Below the pieces are notes generated by a model. That model did no database searches. It was not told where the DNA came from and saw only the letters and a list, made by a program, of their open reading frames with translations. A DNA stretch of 64,000 nucleotides from Paraburkholderia elongata. GTDB taxonomy: Bacteria; Pseudomonadota; Gammaproteobacteria; Burkholderiales; Burkholderiaceae. This document shows, in pieces, positions 26,226-35,091 of the stretch. Position 1 is the first letter of the stretch. Every line of letters starts with the position of its first letter. The position numbers were made by a program, and so were the translations under genes. The DNA lies in the NCBI RefSeq assembly GCF_013177735.1, contig NZ_WOEZ01000284.1, positions 1 through 64,000 on the forward strand, in the 5' to 3' direction.

Positions 26226-26852
26226 ATGAGGAAAGTACGTACATCATTGATAGTCGGAGTGCTTCTCGTCGAGGTGGTGTTCGGCGCTTTTTTACTGTTG
26301 CAAAAAAGCCAACGCTCGACGGACGACGCCGACGTCACGACGAATAGCTCAGCGGAATTGGCCGCGACTTCCTCCCAAGTGGGTGACGCTCATGTGACCG
26401 CGGGAACTATAGTCGGCGCAGCGCCTCTCTCCGGCAACACAGCGACTGACCCTAAACAGTCTGCTGGCGGGACTGTGGTGACGGAATCCGGCGCGCCCTC
26501 GCCAGCTAAAGTTGCCGTGCAAGTGCCGCAACTGAACACGCAACCACGCGAGCCGGTCGCGGTTCATGCTTACGTCGCGCCGAAGACCAACCCGGTGCCG
26601 CGAACCGAAAGCAGGCGTGACAGTCTGCATCGTCGTGGTTCGAATCTGGTTGCGTCCTCGATCACGGATCAGCTGGTCAAAGAGTCAGCCAAACTCGATC
26701 CGGCACTGCCGCCGCCGGCCCAACCCAGTCGTAACGACCCGTATCGTCCCGGCTCGAACCCGGTTGCGGCTGCAATGACTGATCAGCTAGTGAGAGAGTC
26801 CGCGAAACTGGATCCGTCACTGCCGCCGCCGAACCAGCCCAACGTGAAATAA
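26226..26852 (+). CDS. Membrane-anchored protein with duplicated C-terminal motif
   Basis: From the ATG at 26226 the product has 208 residues; the open frame upstream has a composition unlike protein. A single N-terminal hydrophobic helix (LIVGVLLVEVVFGAFLLL, about 8-25) anchors a Ser/Thr/Ala/Pro-rich, probably disordered periplasmic region. The C-terminus holds two copies of a unit reading RxGSNxVAxxxTDQLVxESAKLDPxLPPP, about 34 residues apart. I do not recognise the family. The repeated TDQLV-ESAKLDP unit may be a binding peptide. It is convergent with the DUF3455 gene, 24 bases away. Confidence 0.6.
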   Translation: MRKVRTSLIVGVLLVEVVFGAFLLLQKSQRSTDDADVTTNSSAELAATSSQVGDAHVTAGTIVGAAPLSGNTATDPKQSAGGTVVTESGAPSPAKVAVQVPQLNTQPREPVAVHAYVAPKTNPVPRTESRRDSLHRRGSNLVASSITDQLVKESAKLDPALPPPAQPSRNDPYRPGSNPVAAAMTDQLVRESAKLDPSLPPPNQPNVK

Positions 26853-26876
26853 GCGCGCGGCGCGAAGCGTGGGCGG

Positions 26877-27389
26877 CTACCGGTAGAACACGTAGTCCGC
26901 GAGATAGGGCGAGCTTCCGGGTTCGTGTTCCGTCGAGCACGGTGCTGCCGGCGCTAACCCGCCGACGGTATGCACGCGCTGTACATATCGCACTGCTGAA
27001 AGTGTGCCGCTACCGGACGTGCTATGCGTTTCGAGCAATAGCTGCGGTATGCTCGCCCGTGTTTCGCTGGGCTGCTGCGCGAGCACGTGGCCTACGATCC
27101 GGCTGCCATCTTCCGTTTCCCAGGACGGCCCCGCGCCATGCCGGACCGCAGCGTGACCGCTCGCATCGTAGAGCGTTGCTTGTGGGCTCTTGAACACCCA
27201 TCCTAGACGACGCTGCGCGTCGAATTCACACGAGTAGTTCTGTACGCCGGACGCAGCGAGTGTCATCACGCGCTCGGCTTGGGGTGGGTCGATGGACGCA
27301 CTCGGGGGACTTGCGGGCGGCATTGCACATGCGGCTAGCATGGATACGGCGATGGTTGCGAAGCTTGCTTGCGAAATATTTCTGAGCAT
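26877..27389 (-). CDS. DUF3455-type lipoprotein
   Basis: The ATG at 27387-27389 has GAGG at proper distance; a GTG three codons upstream is the alternative. The 170-residue product has a signal peptide ending at a lipobox-like LAAC (cysteine near residue 21) and a Pro/Ala-rich spacer. The remainder fits DUF3455: GVQNYSCEFD, a WVFKSPQATLYD segment, HGAGPSWE and DGSRIVG. DUF3455 proteins are secreted, of unknown function. The C-terminal LADYVFYR matches the family end. Confidence 0.75.
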   Translation of the reverse strand: MLRNISQASFATIAVSMLAACAMPPASPPSASIDPPQAERVMTLAASGVQNYSCEFDAQRRLGWVFKSPQATLYDASGHAAVRHGAGPSWETEDGSRIVGHVLAQQPSETRASIPQLLLETHSTSGSGTLSAVRYVQRVHTVGGLAPAAPCSTEHEPGSSPYLADYVFYR

Positions 27390-27421
27390 GGATGTCACCT
27401 CGAGAGTAGTGCGCCGCGCAG

Positions 27422-28714
27422 CTATTGCTCCCCTGCTACACGGGAAATTCGATCCCGGACTACGCCAATCGCCTGCTTGAGTGCATAAACGTCATGGAAA
27501 TAACGCTGCGGCATCTTGATCTGGTTGGCATGCGCATCGATGTGCTCGATCTCGTCCCGCCATCGCGCGATCTGGTCCGGAGTTGGATGGCGGTTTTTCC
27601 ATATTTCATCTTCGAGCGCTTTGATCTCGCGATACCAGACAATCAGGCGTTTTTTTATCCGTGCCTCTGCCATGCGCGGCAACGCCTGCAGCAGGCCCAG
27701 CAATAAAGCCATGAAGGGAAGCAGGATCAGCAGACGTCTTTCGATAAAGCTGGCCAGCCAGAATGGCAGATAACGCTGCAGGAAGGGGCGCCCCGTTTTG
27801 AAGTAACGCTCGCTCTCCCCGGAAAGAGGAAATTCCTCGGTGTTCAGATTGGGAAACACGCCAAGCGGCGTGAAGTAATCTTCGCCGCCGTGGACGGTTT
27901 TGGCCGCGTCCAACAACAGGTAGGCGAGCGCGGGGTGCAGTGTGTCTTTGGAGACGAGCAACGCGGTGGCGGCGAGCAGCGTGACGTCGGCTTGCGGCAG
28001 ATCGTTGACGACGCTGGTCGCGGCGCGCGGAAAAATAACCTTGGAGAGCGACGGGAATTTCTGCACCAGCGCATCGGCCTGCGCAAAACTCATCAGCTTG
28101 AGATTGCTGTTCAGCAGCGTTGTCTGCATGGGCGCATCGGGCCTGCCGATAAAGAAAGCCGCATCCACCTGACCGTTTTCGAGGGCTTGATAGGCTTTGG
28201 CTGCGTCCATTTCGAGCAGCGTTGTATTGTCCCGTGTGATGCCGCTGTACCCGAGCAATACTTGGGAGACGTTCAGCAGGCCGCTGCCGGGAATACCGAT
28301 TGAAACCTTCTTGCCGCGCAGTTGTGCGAGCCGGTTGATGGTCGACTCGCCGCGGTAGAACACCCAGATCGGTTCATAGGAGACGGCGGCGATTGTCTGC
28401 AGGTGGTCGGTTTCTTGAGGGCTGGTGGTGCCGGACTGGATGAAGCCCACCTCGTATTCGCTGTCCGGATCCTTCAGCCGCTGATAGTTTTCGCTCGACC
28501 CCGACGAACGGCGGATATCGAGCGTAATGCCATCGCGTTTCAGGATGGGCGCATAGCGATCTGCAAAGCCGCGATAGATCCCGTTGTCTGCTCCAGTTGT
28601 GATGACGATTGTGTGGCGGAAGGCGGGCTCGAGTATGACCGAGACTCCCCAACCTAGTGCGGCCACCAGCAGTATCACACCGGCGATGAGTAGCCGCCGG
28701 CGACCCGGTGTCAT
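27422..28714 (-). CDS. TAXI-family TRAP solute-binding protein with membrane anchors
   Basis: About 430 residues. An N-terminal hydrophobic helix (LLIAGVILLVAALGWGV) is followed by a TAXI-type binding domain: TTGADNGIYRGFADRYAPIL, the EVGFIQSGTTSP segment and KVSIGIPGSG. A second helix near residue 325 (LLILLPFMALLLGLLQALP) precedes a cytoplasmic coiled C-terminus of about 85 residues. No TAXI-type permease is adjacent, so it may be a sensor or scaffold rather than a transporter part. The start is uncertain: ATG at 28714 gives a clean signal-anchor, while ATGs at 28759 and 28795 are also in frame. It lies downstream of a response regulator gene on the same strand. Confidence 0.75.
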   Translation of the reverse strand: MTPGRRRLLIAGVILLVAALGWGVSVILEPAFRHTIVITTGADNGIYRGFADRYAPILKRDGITLDIRRSSGSSENYQRLKDPDSEYEVGFIQSGTTSPQETDHLQTIAAVSYEPIWVFYRGESTINRLAQLRGKKVSIGIPGSGLLNVSQVLLGYSGITRDNTTLLEMDAAKAYQALENGQVDAAFFIGRPDAPMQTTLLNSNLKLMSFAQADALVQKFPSLSKVIFPRAATSVVNDLPQADVTLLAATALLVSKDTLHPALAYLLLDAAKTVHGGEDYFTPLGVFPNLNTEEFPLSGESERYFKTGRPFLQRYLPFWLASFIERRLLILLPFMALLLGLLQALPRMAEARIKKRLIVWYREIKALEDEIWKNRHPTPDQIARWRDEIEHIDAHANQIKMPQRYFHDVYALKQAIGVVRDRISRVAGEQ

Positions 28715-28867
28715 TGGGACTTTTTCGTTGCGATGGAGCGCTGGGTTTTGCCTGGGCATTGTTTGCTGGTTTCGTTCGGCGCTGCTCGCCAGCATGGATA
28801 ATGCAGCGCCTTGAACACCTTGTCCACATTCGCACTCAAGGTGACTATCGTCGCGATGCGTGAAAAA

Positions 28868-29590
28868 TCAGTGCCTCGAGGCATGTTGCGCGCCATCCGG
28901 CACGAACACATAACCATGACTGCGGACGGTCTGGATGAACCTTGGCGCGGAGGGGTCTGTTTCGAGGATCCTGCGCAACCGCCATACCTGGACACCGACC
29001 CCTCGATCGGTATGATCGTCTTCCGGGCCGTGCAGCAACTCAAGCAAGCGCTCCCGGGTAAGCGTACGCATGGGGTTATTGACGAAGATCTTAAGCAGCG
29101 CGAATTCTCCCGCCGATAGCGTGAGCCGGCTGTTCTCTACGTTGAGCGTGCGCAACTGAAGATCCAGCGTGAATGGGCCGAATCCGACCACTGCATGTTC
29201 TTCCCGCGCGGCGGCCGACGCAGATAGGGTTTGCCGCCGCAATACGGCCCGCATGCGCGCAAGCAGTTCGCGAGGATTGAATAGTTTGCCGATGCAGTCG
29301 TCCGCGCCCATTTCGAGTCCCACGATCCGGTCCATGTCGTCGGGCCCCGAGGCCAGAATCACAGGGACGGTGTTGCCCGCGGCACGTAGCGTGCTCAGCG
29401 CTGCGAGGCCGTTCACCCCTTGCATGATCTGGTCGAGGACAATCAGATCGGGCGGGTTCCGTTCGATTTGTTCCCCGAGCGATTTCACTTCGTGCAAAAC
29501 GGAGACCGCCATGCCCTCTCGTCCGAGGAAGTCGACCAGCGACCCAAGGAGTTCGACATCGTCGTCAACGACCAGTATTTGAGTTGTCAT
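28868..29590 (-). CDS. OmpR-family response regulator, orphan
   Basis: From the ATG at 29588-29590 the protein has 240 residues. The receiver domain has the acidic cluster VVDDDVE, the phosphoacceptor Asp in DLIVLDQIM, Ser in ILASG, and Lys in GADDCIGKLFNP (KLF replaces the usual KPF). The C-terminal winged helix carries LTLSAGEFALLKIF and the RLRRILE and TVRSHGYVF elements. No histidine kinase gene is nearby. The TAXI protein gene downstream is the likely operon partner and possible target. An upstream extension of 21 codons is open but unlikely. Confidence 0.85.
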   Translation of the reverse strand: MTTQILVVDDDVELLGSLVDFLGREGMAVSVLHEVKSLGEQIERNPPDLIVLDQIMQGVNGLAALSTLRAAGNTVPVILASGPDDMDRIVGLEMGADDCIGKLFNPRELLARMRAVLRRQTLSASAAAREEHAVVGFGPFTLDLQLRTLNVENSRLTLSAGEFALLKIFVNNPMRTLTRERLLELLHGPEDDHTDRGVGVQVWRLRRILETDPSAPRFIQTVRSHGYVFVPDGAQHASRH

Positions 29591-29820
29591 GGCAAGGAAA
29601 TCGAACGCATAGGCCCGGAAACAGGTTTGCAATAGCGTTCGCTGCCCCATCACGGTTACCGGGTTTGCCGCGCCAGCTTTCAGTACCGTCAGACTGCTGG
29701 TGGCCCGCGAACGTCGTGCTCCAGCTTCTTTAACGGAGCGGCCGGCGAGAATCCGTCGCGGAGTGTCGATTTTTTATTTGCTCAACTCGCCATGCTGTTC
29801 TGGTCAGTGCATACGCCGCC

Positions 29821-31143
29821 TTACTGGGGTTGCACGCGGCGAATTGGCGGATAGTGAAACCTTTGTTCGACATGGACCGCGCTCGGTATGTAGATGCGCA
29901 GCATGATGTAAAACAATCCATCTGGCGCGGGTAGCCAGTTAGATCGCATCGCGGCGTCAAGCGGTGGCGTTGCCGATATGTGCAACGACAGGCCACGCTC
30001 ATCGTAGCGAAGTTGCGGTGAGCGATCCCCGATGGAATGTCGGTCGATCGCGTTTTCCACCAGCATGCAGGATGCTTTGTCGTACATCGTGATCGACCAG
30101 AATGCCTGTGCCTGCGGCAGACCATCGGGTGGAAATGAGAGCTCGTAGGCATAGCGCCCGTCGAGCGGATGCCCTTCGTTGTCGCAATCGGCGGTGACGT
30201 ACATCGCTTCCTCGACGCCGAGCGCACCGATGTAGTTCCTGCTGACATGCGCGCGCGTCAGGTAGTCATCGCCGAACGAAGCGCGCACTTCCACCGGCAG
30301 GAACCACCCGCCACCGAGCGCCGATGGTTGGGGCACGCCCAGTTCGCCGATCACCTGATCGAGCGCGCTGCCGAGCGTGGCGAGTGCGGGCGCCTCGAGC
30401 ATCGATACGTCAATATTTGCACCGATGCCGACGGCTGCATAACGGGCGACGACTGCGGATTCGGCGGCCGGCGGAGGATTGCGCACGAGCGCCGCGTTGA
30501 CCACGGCCGTATAAAGGCGCGGATCGCCGGTTGCCGCACGTCGCGCCACGCCGACGTCGAAACGCCGCTGCGCGGGTTTACCGCTGAGCGTCTTCAACAC
30601 GAAGCGATCCTGCAGGGCATGCGCGGCGGCCAGATCGTCCATTCCGTCGACCAGGATGCGGCCGATCAGCCAGACGTCTCGCGTGGGACAGGCAATCGGC
30701 GTGAGATCGCCATCGACGGGCGGTGCAACATCGCCGTAATAGAGAAGAAAACGCCGCGCGCCATTGCCGGTCGTGCGCGTGCCAATGGATTCGAACGGGT
30801 TGGTGTAGAAGTCGAGCAGACCGAGTACGTAGTAGCGGGCCGCCGTGTCGGGCACTTCCAGCACGAGCGGTTCGTCGCCGACGTCCAGCCATGCGCTGAG
30901 GTATAGCGTGTCGTTGTTGGGCGTCACGATTTCGCGGTTGCGCGGACCCAGCAACTGGCGCCCGCGCACCATCTGATTGACCCAGCCAACTGTCGAATCC
31001 GGACTGTCGCCGGCAAATTGACCGCTGTCGTCGCGACGCGGGCACATCGCTGCGCGCGCTCGCGCCATTTCGAATAGTGGCAGGGTATAGAGCACCGCAT
31101 CGCGGGCGAGTGCGGTGATGTTTTCACTTGCAGAACAAGACAT
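29821..31143 (-). CDS. DUF1254/DUF1214 protein
   Basis: 440 residues without a signal peptide. The N-terminal DUF1254 part has NQMVRGRQLLGPRNREIVTPNNDTLYLSAWLD, and the C-terminal DUF1214 part has the typical FWSITMYDKA and RSNWLPAPDGLFYIMLRIY segments. These proteins are widespread in soil bacteria, and one clue in the family is a distant link to lipase-like folds, but the activity is unknown. Most family members are exported; this one appears cytoplasmic. It is divergent from the double IclR regulator, which probably controls it. Confidence 0.82.
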   Translation of the reverse strand: MSCSASENITALARDAVLYTLPLFEMARARAAMCPRRDDSGQFAGDSPDSTVGWVNQMVRGRQLLGPRNREIVTPNNDTLYLSAWLDVGDEPLVLEVPDTAARYYVLGLLDFYTNPFESIGTRTTGNGARRFLLYYGDVAPPVDGDLTPIACPTRDVWLIGRILVDGMDDLAAAHALQDRFVLKTLSGKPAQRRFDVGVARRAATGDPRLYTAVVNAALVRNPPPAAESAVVARYAAVGIGANIDVSMLEAPALATLGSALDQVIGELGVPQPSALGGGWFLPVEVRASFGDDYLTRAHVSRNYIGALGVEEAMYVTADCDNEGHPLDGRYAYELSFPPDGLPQAQAFWSITMYDKASCMLVENAIDRHSIGDRSPQLRYDERGLSLHISATPPLDAAMRSNWLPAPDGLFYIMLRIYIPSAVHVEQRFHYPPIRRVQPQ

Positions 31144-31301
31144 GGATGCCGCTCCGGCTATGGACAGGAAGGAGTCGAGCCTACCGGGACGGCAAGATAA
31201 CGGAACTAGGGTTTCGCTATGTTAAACACGTATGGAAGCGGGATAGCAGGCGTGCTTCAATGGGCACAAGCACGCTCCGAGCGCTTTTTCCGTACCAAAC
31301 G
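31144..31301. promoter_or_regulatory. Divergent region between DUF1254 and the double IclR gene
   Basis: About 158 bases between two divergent starts. The plus-strand frame of the regulator is open through it but without coding character. Promoters for both genes must lie here; no clear palindrome was found. Confidence 0.35.
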
Positions 31302-32918
31302 ATGGTTCCGAACCCACTCCGTAACCCCCAGTTCGCCACAACGCTCGCTCATGGCCTCGCGTTGTTGAACTGCTTCAAGGTGGACGACGCGATTCTCAGC
31401 AACAAGGACTTCGCTGAGCGCACTGGCCTGTCGAAAGCAACGGTGTCGCGGCTGACCTATACGCTCGGCATGCTCGGCTTTCTGCGCTATGACAACACCG
31501 TACGCAAATACCGGCTGGGCGCTGCGGTCGTGTCGGTCGGTTACCCTCTTCTGCAAGGCCTGCGTATCCGCGAACTGGCGCGACCGCTGATGAGGGAGCT
31601 CGCCGACGTGGCGCGCGGTTCGGTGTCGCTCGGTTTTCGTGACCGCTGGCACATGGTGTATGTCGAGACCGCGCGCGGTCATGAATCGCCGGCGTTTCGC
31701 CCGGATACCGGTGCAACGCTACCCATTCTCGCTTCCGCGATGGGCCGGGCCTGGCTAGGCCGCGCCGAATCCGCGCAACGCGCTGCCGTGCTCGAACAGG
31801 TTCGCGTCCGCGATCCTGCGCAATGGGACGCCTATCAAGCCGGTCTGGAGGGCGCTCTGCGCATGTTTGCAGAGCACGGCGTTGCACTCAGCGAAGGCGA
31901 TTTCGACCGAGAAATCCATGCGGTCGCCGTACCGATGCGCGAACCGATCAATGCTGAAACTTTCGTTTTCAATTGTGGCGTGCCGCGCTTGCAACTGACC
32001 GACAGGACACTCGTCGACGAGATCGCTCCGCGCCTCGTGGCGATGGTGGACACACTCGAACGGCAGCTTGCGTCGCAGCATGTGTCCGGCGACGAAGCAG
32101 GGACCTCGCCCAGTCCGTTCCCCAAGCAAACAACCATGGACTCATTTCCCGACGACGACGACCGTCAATTCGCCTTCACGCTCGCGCGTGGTTTGGAAAT
32201 CCTGCGCTGTTTTCTGCCAGGCGTTGCTGCGCTTGGCAACAAGGATTTCGTCGAGCGTACGGGTTTGTCGAAGGCAACGGTGTCCAGGCTTGCCTACACG
32301 TTGACCGAACTCGGCTACCTGCGCCATGACAAAGTGGCGCGCAACTATCGGCTCGGCGGCGGTGTGCTGTCGATGGGCTATCCGCTGCTGGCCAGTATGC
32401 GCATTCGACAGATCGCGCGCCCGTTCATGCGCGAGCTTGCGCTTCAGGTACGCGGGTCCGTATCGCTTGGCATGCGCGACCAGTCGAATATGGTCTACAT
32501 CGAATGTTGTCCGGGAGATAAGCGAATTCGTGCGCGGCCCGACGTCGGTGCGGTGCGTCCGATTCTGCGGATGGCGATGGGACGGGCGTGGCTCGCGGCT
32601 GTGACGCCGCAGGAACGTGAAGTCGCGCTGAACCGGCTACGCATCGCCGTGCCGGACCAGTGGCAACTTTATGGCGCGCAGGTGCAGCAGGCGCTTCACG
32701 ACTACCAGCAAGCCGGCGTTTGCTTCTCCTATGGCGATATGCAGAAGAACGCCTACGGCGTCGCCGCGCCGTTGTGTGCGCAGATCGACGCAGAGACGCT
32801 GGTGTTCAATTGCGCGGTGCCGGCACAATCGGCGCAGGGACGCCGGTTGATCGACGATATCGCACCACGACTCTTGACGATGGTCTCAAACGTCGAGATT
32901 GCGGCTGGCCTGCGGTAG
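31302..32918 (+). CDS. Tandem double IclR-family transcription regulator
   Basis: The protein carries two complete IclR regulators in one chain. From ATG 31302 it has 538 residues. Module 1 has the HTH segment NKDFAERTGLSKATVSRL and its own effector domain. Module 2 begins at an internal in-frame ATG (32136) and repeats the pattern with NKDFVERTGLSKATVSRL, and again a full effector domain ending IDDIAPRLLTMV. The modules share colinear motifs such as KYRLG/NYRLG, VGYPLL/MGYPLL, RGSVSLG and NAETFVFNC/DAETLVFNC. Normal IclR proteins are 250-280 residues and dimerise; this one may be a covalent dimer. A linker of about 25 residues joins the halves. Start alternatives are 31260 and 31128; the chosen start aligns with the second module. 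Confidence 0.8.
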   Translation: MVPNPLRNPQFATTLAHGLALLNCFKVDDAILSNKDFAERTGLSKATVSRLTYTLGMLGFLRYDNTVRKYRLGAAVVSVGYPLLQGLRIRELARPLMRELADVARGSVSLGFRDRWHMVYVETARGHESPAFRPDTGATLPILASAMGRAWLGRAESAQRAAVLEQVRVRDPAQWDAYQAGLEGALRMFAEHGVALSEGDFDREIHAVAVPMREPINAETFVFNCGVPRLQLTDRTLVDEIAPRLVAMVDTLERQLASQHVSGDEAGTSPSPFPKQTTMDSFPDDDDRQFAFTLARGLEILRCFLPGVAALGNKDFVERTGLSKATVSRLAYTLTELGYLRHDKVARNYRLGGGVLSMGYPLLASMRIRQIARPFMRELALQVRGSVSLGMRDQSNMVYIECCPGDKRIRARPDVGAVRPILRMAMGRAWLAAVTPQEREVALNRLRIAVPDQWQLYGAQVQQALHDYQQAGVCFSYGDMQKNAYGVAAPLCAQIDAETLVFNCAVPAQSAQGRRLIDDIAPRLLTMVSNVEIAAGLR

Positions 32919-33085
32919 GGCTTGCAGCGGTCGGGCCGCTCGTCTGTTCATGCCTGGTGATTCATTCGCAGACTAACCTTGAGTTTCCTATCCTGGCGCG
33001 CTAAATTGCGGCTCGCGGATCATTGCGGTTGCCCTCGGGGACGTTGTACATCACCCGGTTTGTAACGTATTCGCAAGGAATACTG

Positions 33086-35004
33086 ATGTCGGATCGGCCT
33101 GCCGGCGAAGGAAACGATTTGAGTGAGCGACCGTCTGGACGTGGCGAAACTTCGCTGACTGGATGGGTGGCCTTGGGACTCGCGGGCCTGCTCGGCGCCC
33201 TGAGCCTTTTGAAAACCCTACCCGTCGATCTGCGCTGGAGCGCAGTTCTGGCGAGCGCGTGCCTGAACGTGTTCGTTGTCACGATATGGCACTCGTCTAG
33301 GGCACGCACGCCGCCTGATCCGGCACAGGGATCGGGCTGGAAGCGGGGCGTAAGTTTCGTCAGACAACTTGTCTGGCAAGATGCTGAGGCGCCGTCCTTG
33401 AGTCTCGCAGTCCGGGCTTTCCACTGGCAACCGTGGGGCGTGGCCATTTGCGGCTGCCTTTCCGTGGCGATCGCCGCGACGGCGTTGCGGCCCGTTTCGC
33501 CCGCCACACTCGTTCACGCGATGGTTTCGTCGTCCCTTGTGATCGTTAGCGGCGCTGCTGCGCTAACGCTTGCTTTTCTCACACTCGTCGCCGAACGCTT
33601 CTATGCACAGGATGCGGAGCAATCCCATGCCTCGGCATCGGTATCGGTATCGCTCGCCGGCATGCTGCGCGTCCTGGTGGCGTGTGCTCTTGCTGCGGCG
33701 CTGTCAGCGGCGTGGTTCGTCTATCTGCACACGGCGCTCGATCTGCTGGTGCATGTTGCCGCGGTGTTCACTGCTGCGATTGCCGTCGAAATGCTGATCC
33801 GCGCCACGCTTCTGTGGTTCTTCGCGCCGCGCGCCGGTGCAAACGCGGCTCATGTCCCGTCGAGCATCATCGCGGGTCTGTTGCGTTATCGCCGCTCACC
33901 GCTCTCGTCGATCGGCGCTGAGTTGCGTGACCGCTACGGTATCGATCTGCGTCAGAACTGGGTGCTGCGCAGTTTCGTGCGACTGTTGCCTGTCACCGTT
34001 GTAGCGATGGTGGCGTGTGCGTGGCTGTTGACGTCCGTCGTCGTGCTAGGCCCGTCCCAGCGTGCGGTATACGAACGGTTCGGTGCGCCGGTAGCGGTTT
34101 GGCCGCCGGGCCTTCACTTCGGTATGCCCTGGCCTTTCGGCAAGGCTCGCCTCGTCGACAACGGTGCCGTGCACCAGATCATCGTGTCAGGTGGCGCCGA
34201 CGACAGCAGCGTCGCGGCGCCATCTACTTCCGCAGACGGCCCGACGCCGAACAGCTGAATCGTCTCTGGGACGTCCAGCATCCCTGGGAGACGAGCCAGG
34301 TGATCGCAGGCGCAACCGGCGAGCAGCAGAGCTTTCAGATCGTAAACGCCGACGTTCGGCTCGACTACCGCGAGGGCTTGAGCGATACGGCGGCGCGTGC
34401 GGCACTGTACCGGTCTGTCGATCCGGAGAGCACCGTCCGCTCGATCGCCAATCGCGAGGTGGTGCATTACCTCGCGTCGCATACGCTGCAGGCTTTGCTC
34501 GAGACGAGTCAAACGGCGATGGCCGAGAGCGTGCGCCGTGCCGTTCAGCGGCAACTCGACCAGCTCGCGAGCGGCATCGAAGTCGTGGCGGTGGTGATCG
34601 AGAGCGTGCATCCGCCGTCGGGGGCGGCCGCGGCCTATCACGACGTGCAGGCAGCGCAGATTCGAGCGCAGGCGAGTGTTGCCGAGGCACACGGCTTTGC
34701 GGCGGGCTTGCTCGGCAATGCGCAGCAACAGGCACTGACGAATGTCGCCCAGGCGAGCGCCCGGGCGGCCGACACAACGGCGGCGGCGCGTGTGCAGCAA
34801 ATCAACTTCGAAGCCGACACGGTGGCATACCGCCTCGGCGAACCGGCTTTTCCCTTCGAGTATTACTTGAGCAAGTTGCAGCAAGGATTGCAGAACGCGC
34901 GCATCACGGTGATCGACGACCGGCTGACGGCCGACCGCCGGGCAACCATCGACCTGCGCTCGTTCACCGCGGGCGATCTCGCCGGTATTCCTCACGGCAA
35001 TTGA
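33086..35004 (+). pseudogene. SPFH/HflK-like membrane protein, split by a frameshift
   Basis: The first part (33086-34258, 390 residues, ATG behind AAGGAA) has about six hydrophobic helices and the beginning of a band 7/SPFH domain: GPSQRAVYERFG and PPGLHFGMPWPFGKARLVDNG. It stops at TGA 34256-34258. The remainder continues in the -1 frame from about 34255 (LNRLWDVQHPWET, FQIVNADVRLDYREG, the SPFH core, then helical tail) to 35004. Joined, the product would be about 638 residues, an HflK-like protein with an added multi-helix N-terminal region. A single lost base near 34255 explains the break. No slippery heptamer is visible, so programmed shifting is unlikely. It is the first of three SPFH genes before the metal ATPase. 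Confidence 0.75.
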
Positions 35005-35091
35005 CGTCCCGGCTGCATCGTATGCGCATCGTACACGGGTCGTACAGATACGCACGCCCAATGTCGGCGAAGCTGTTTTTAAGGTGACGAT

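Noticed and set aside
34249..34258. Programmed -1 frameshift in the SPFH gene
   Set aside because: No X-XXY-YYZ slippery heptamer and no strong downstream structure seen; a simple indel is more likely.
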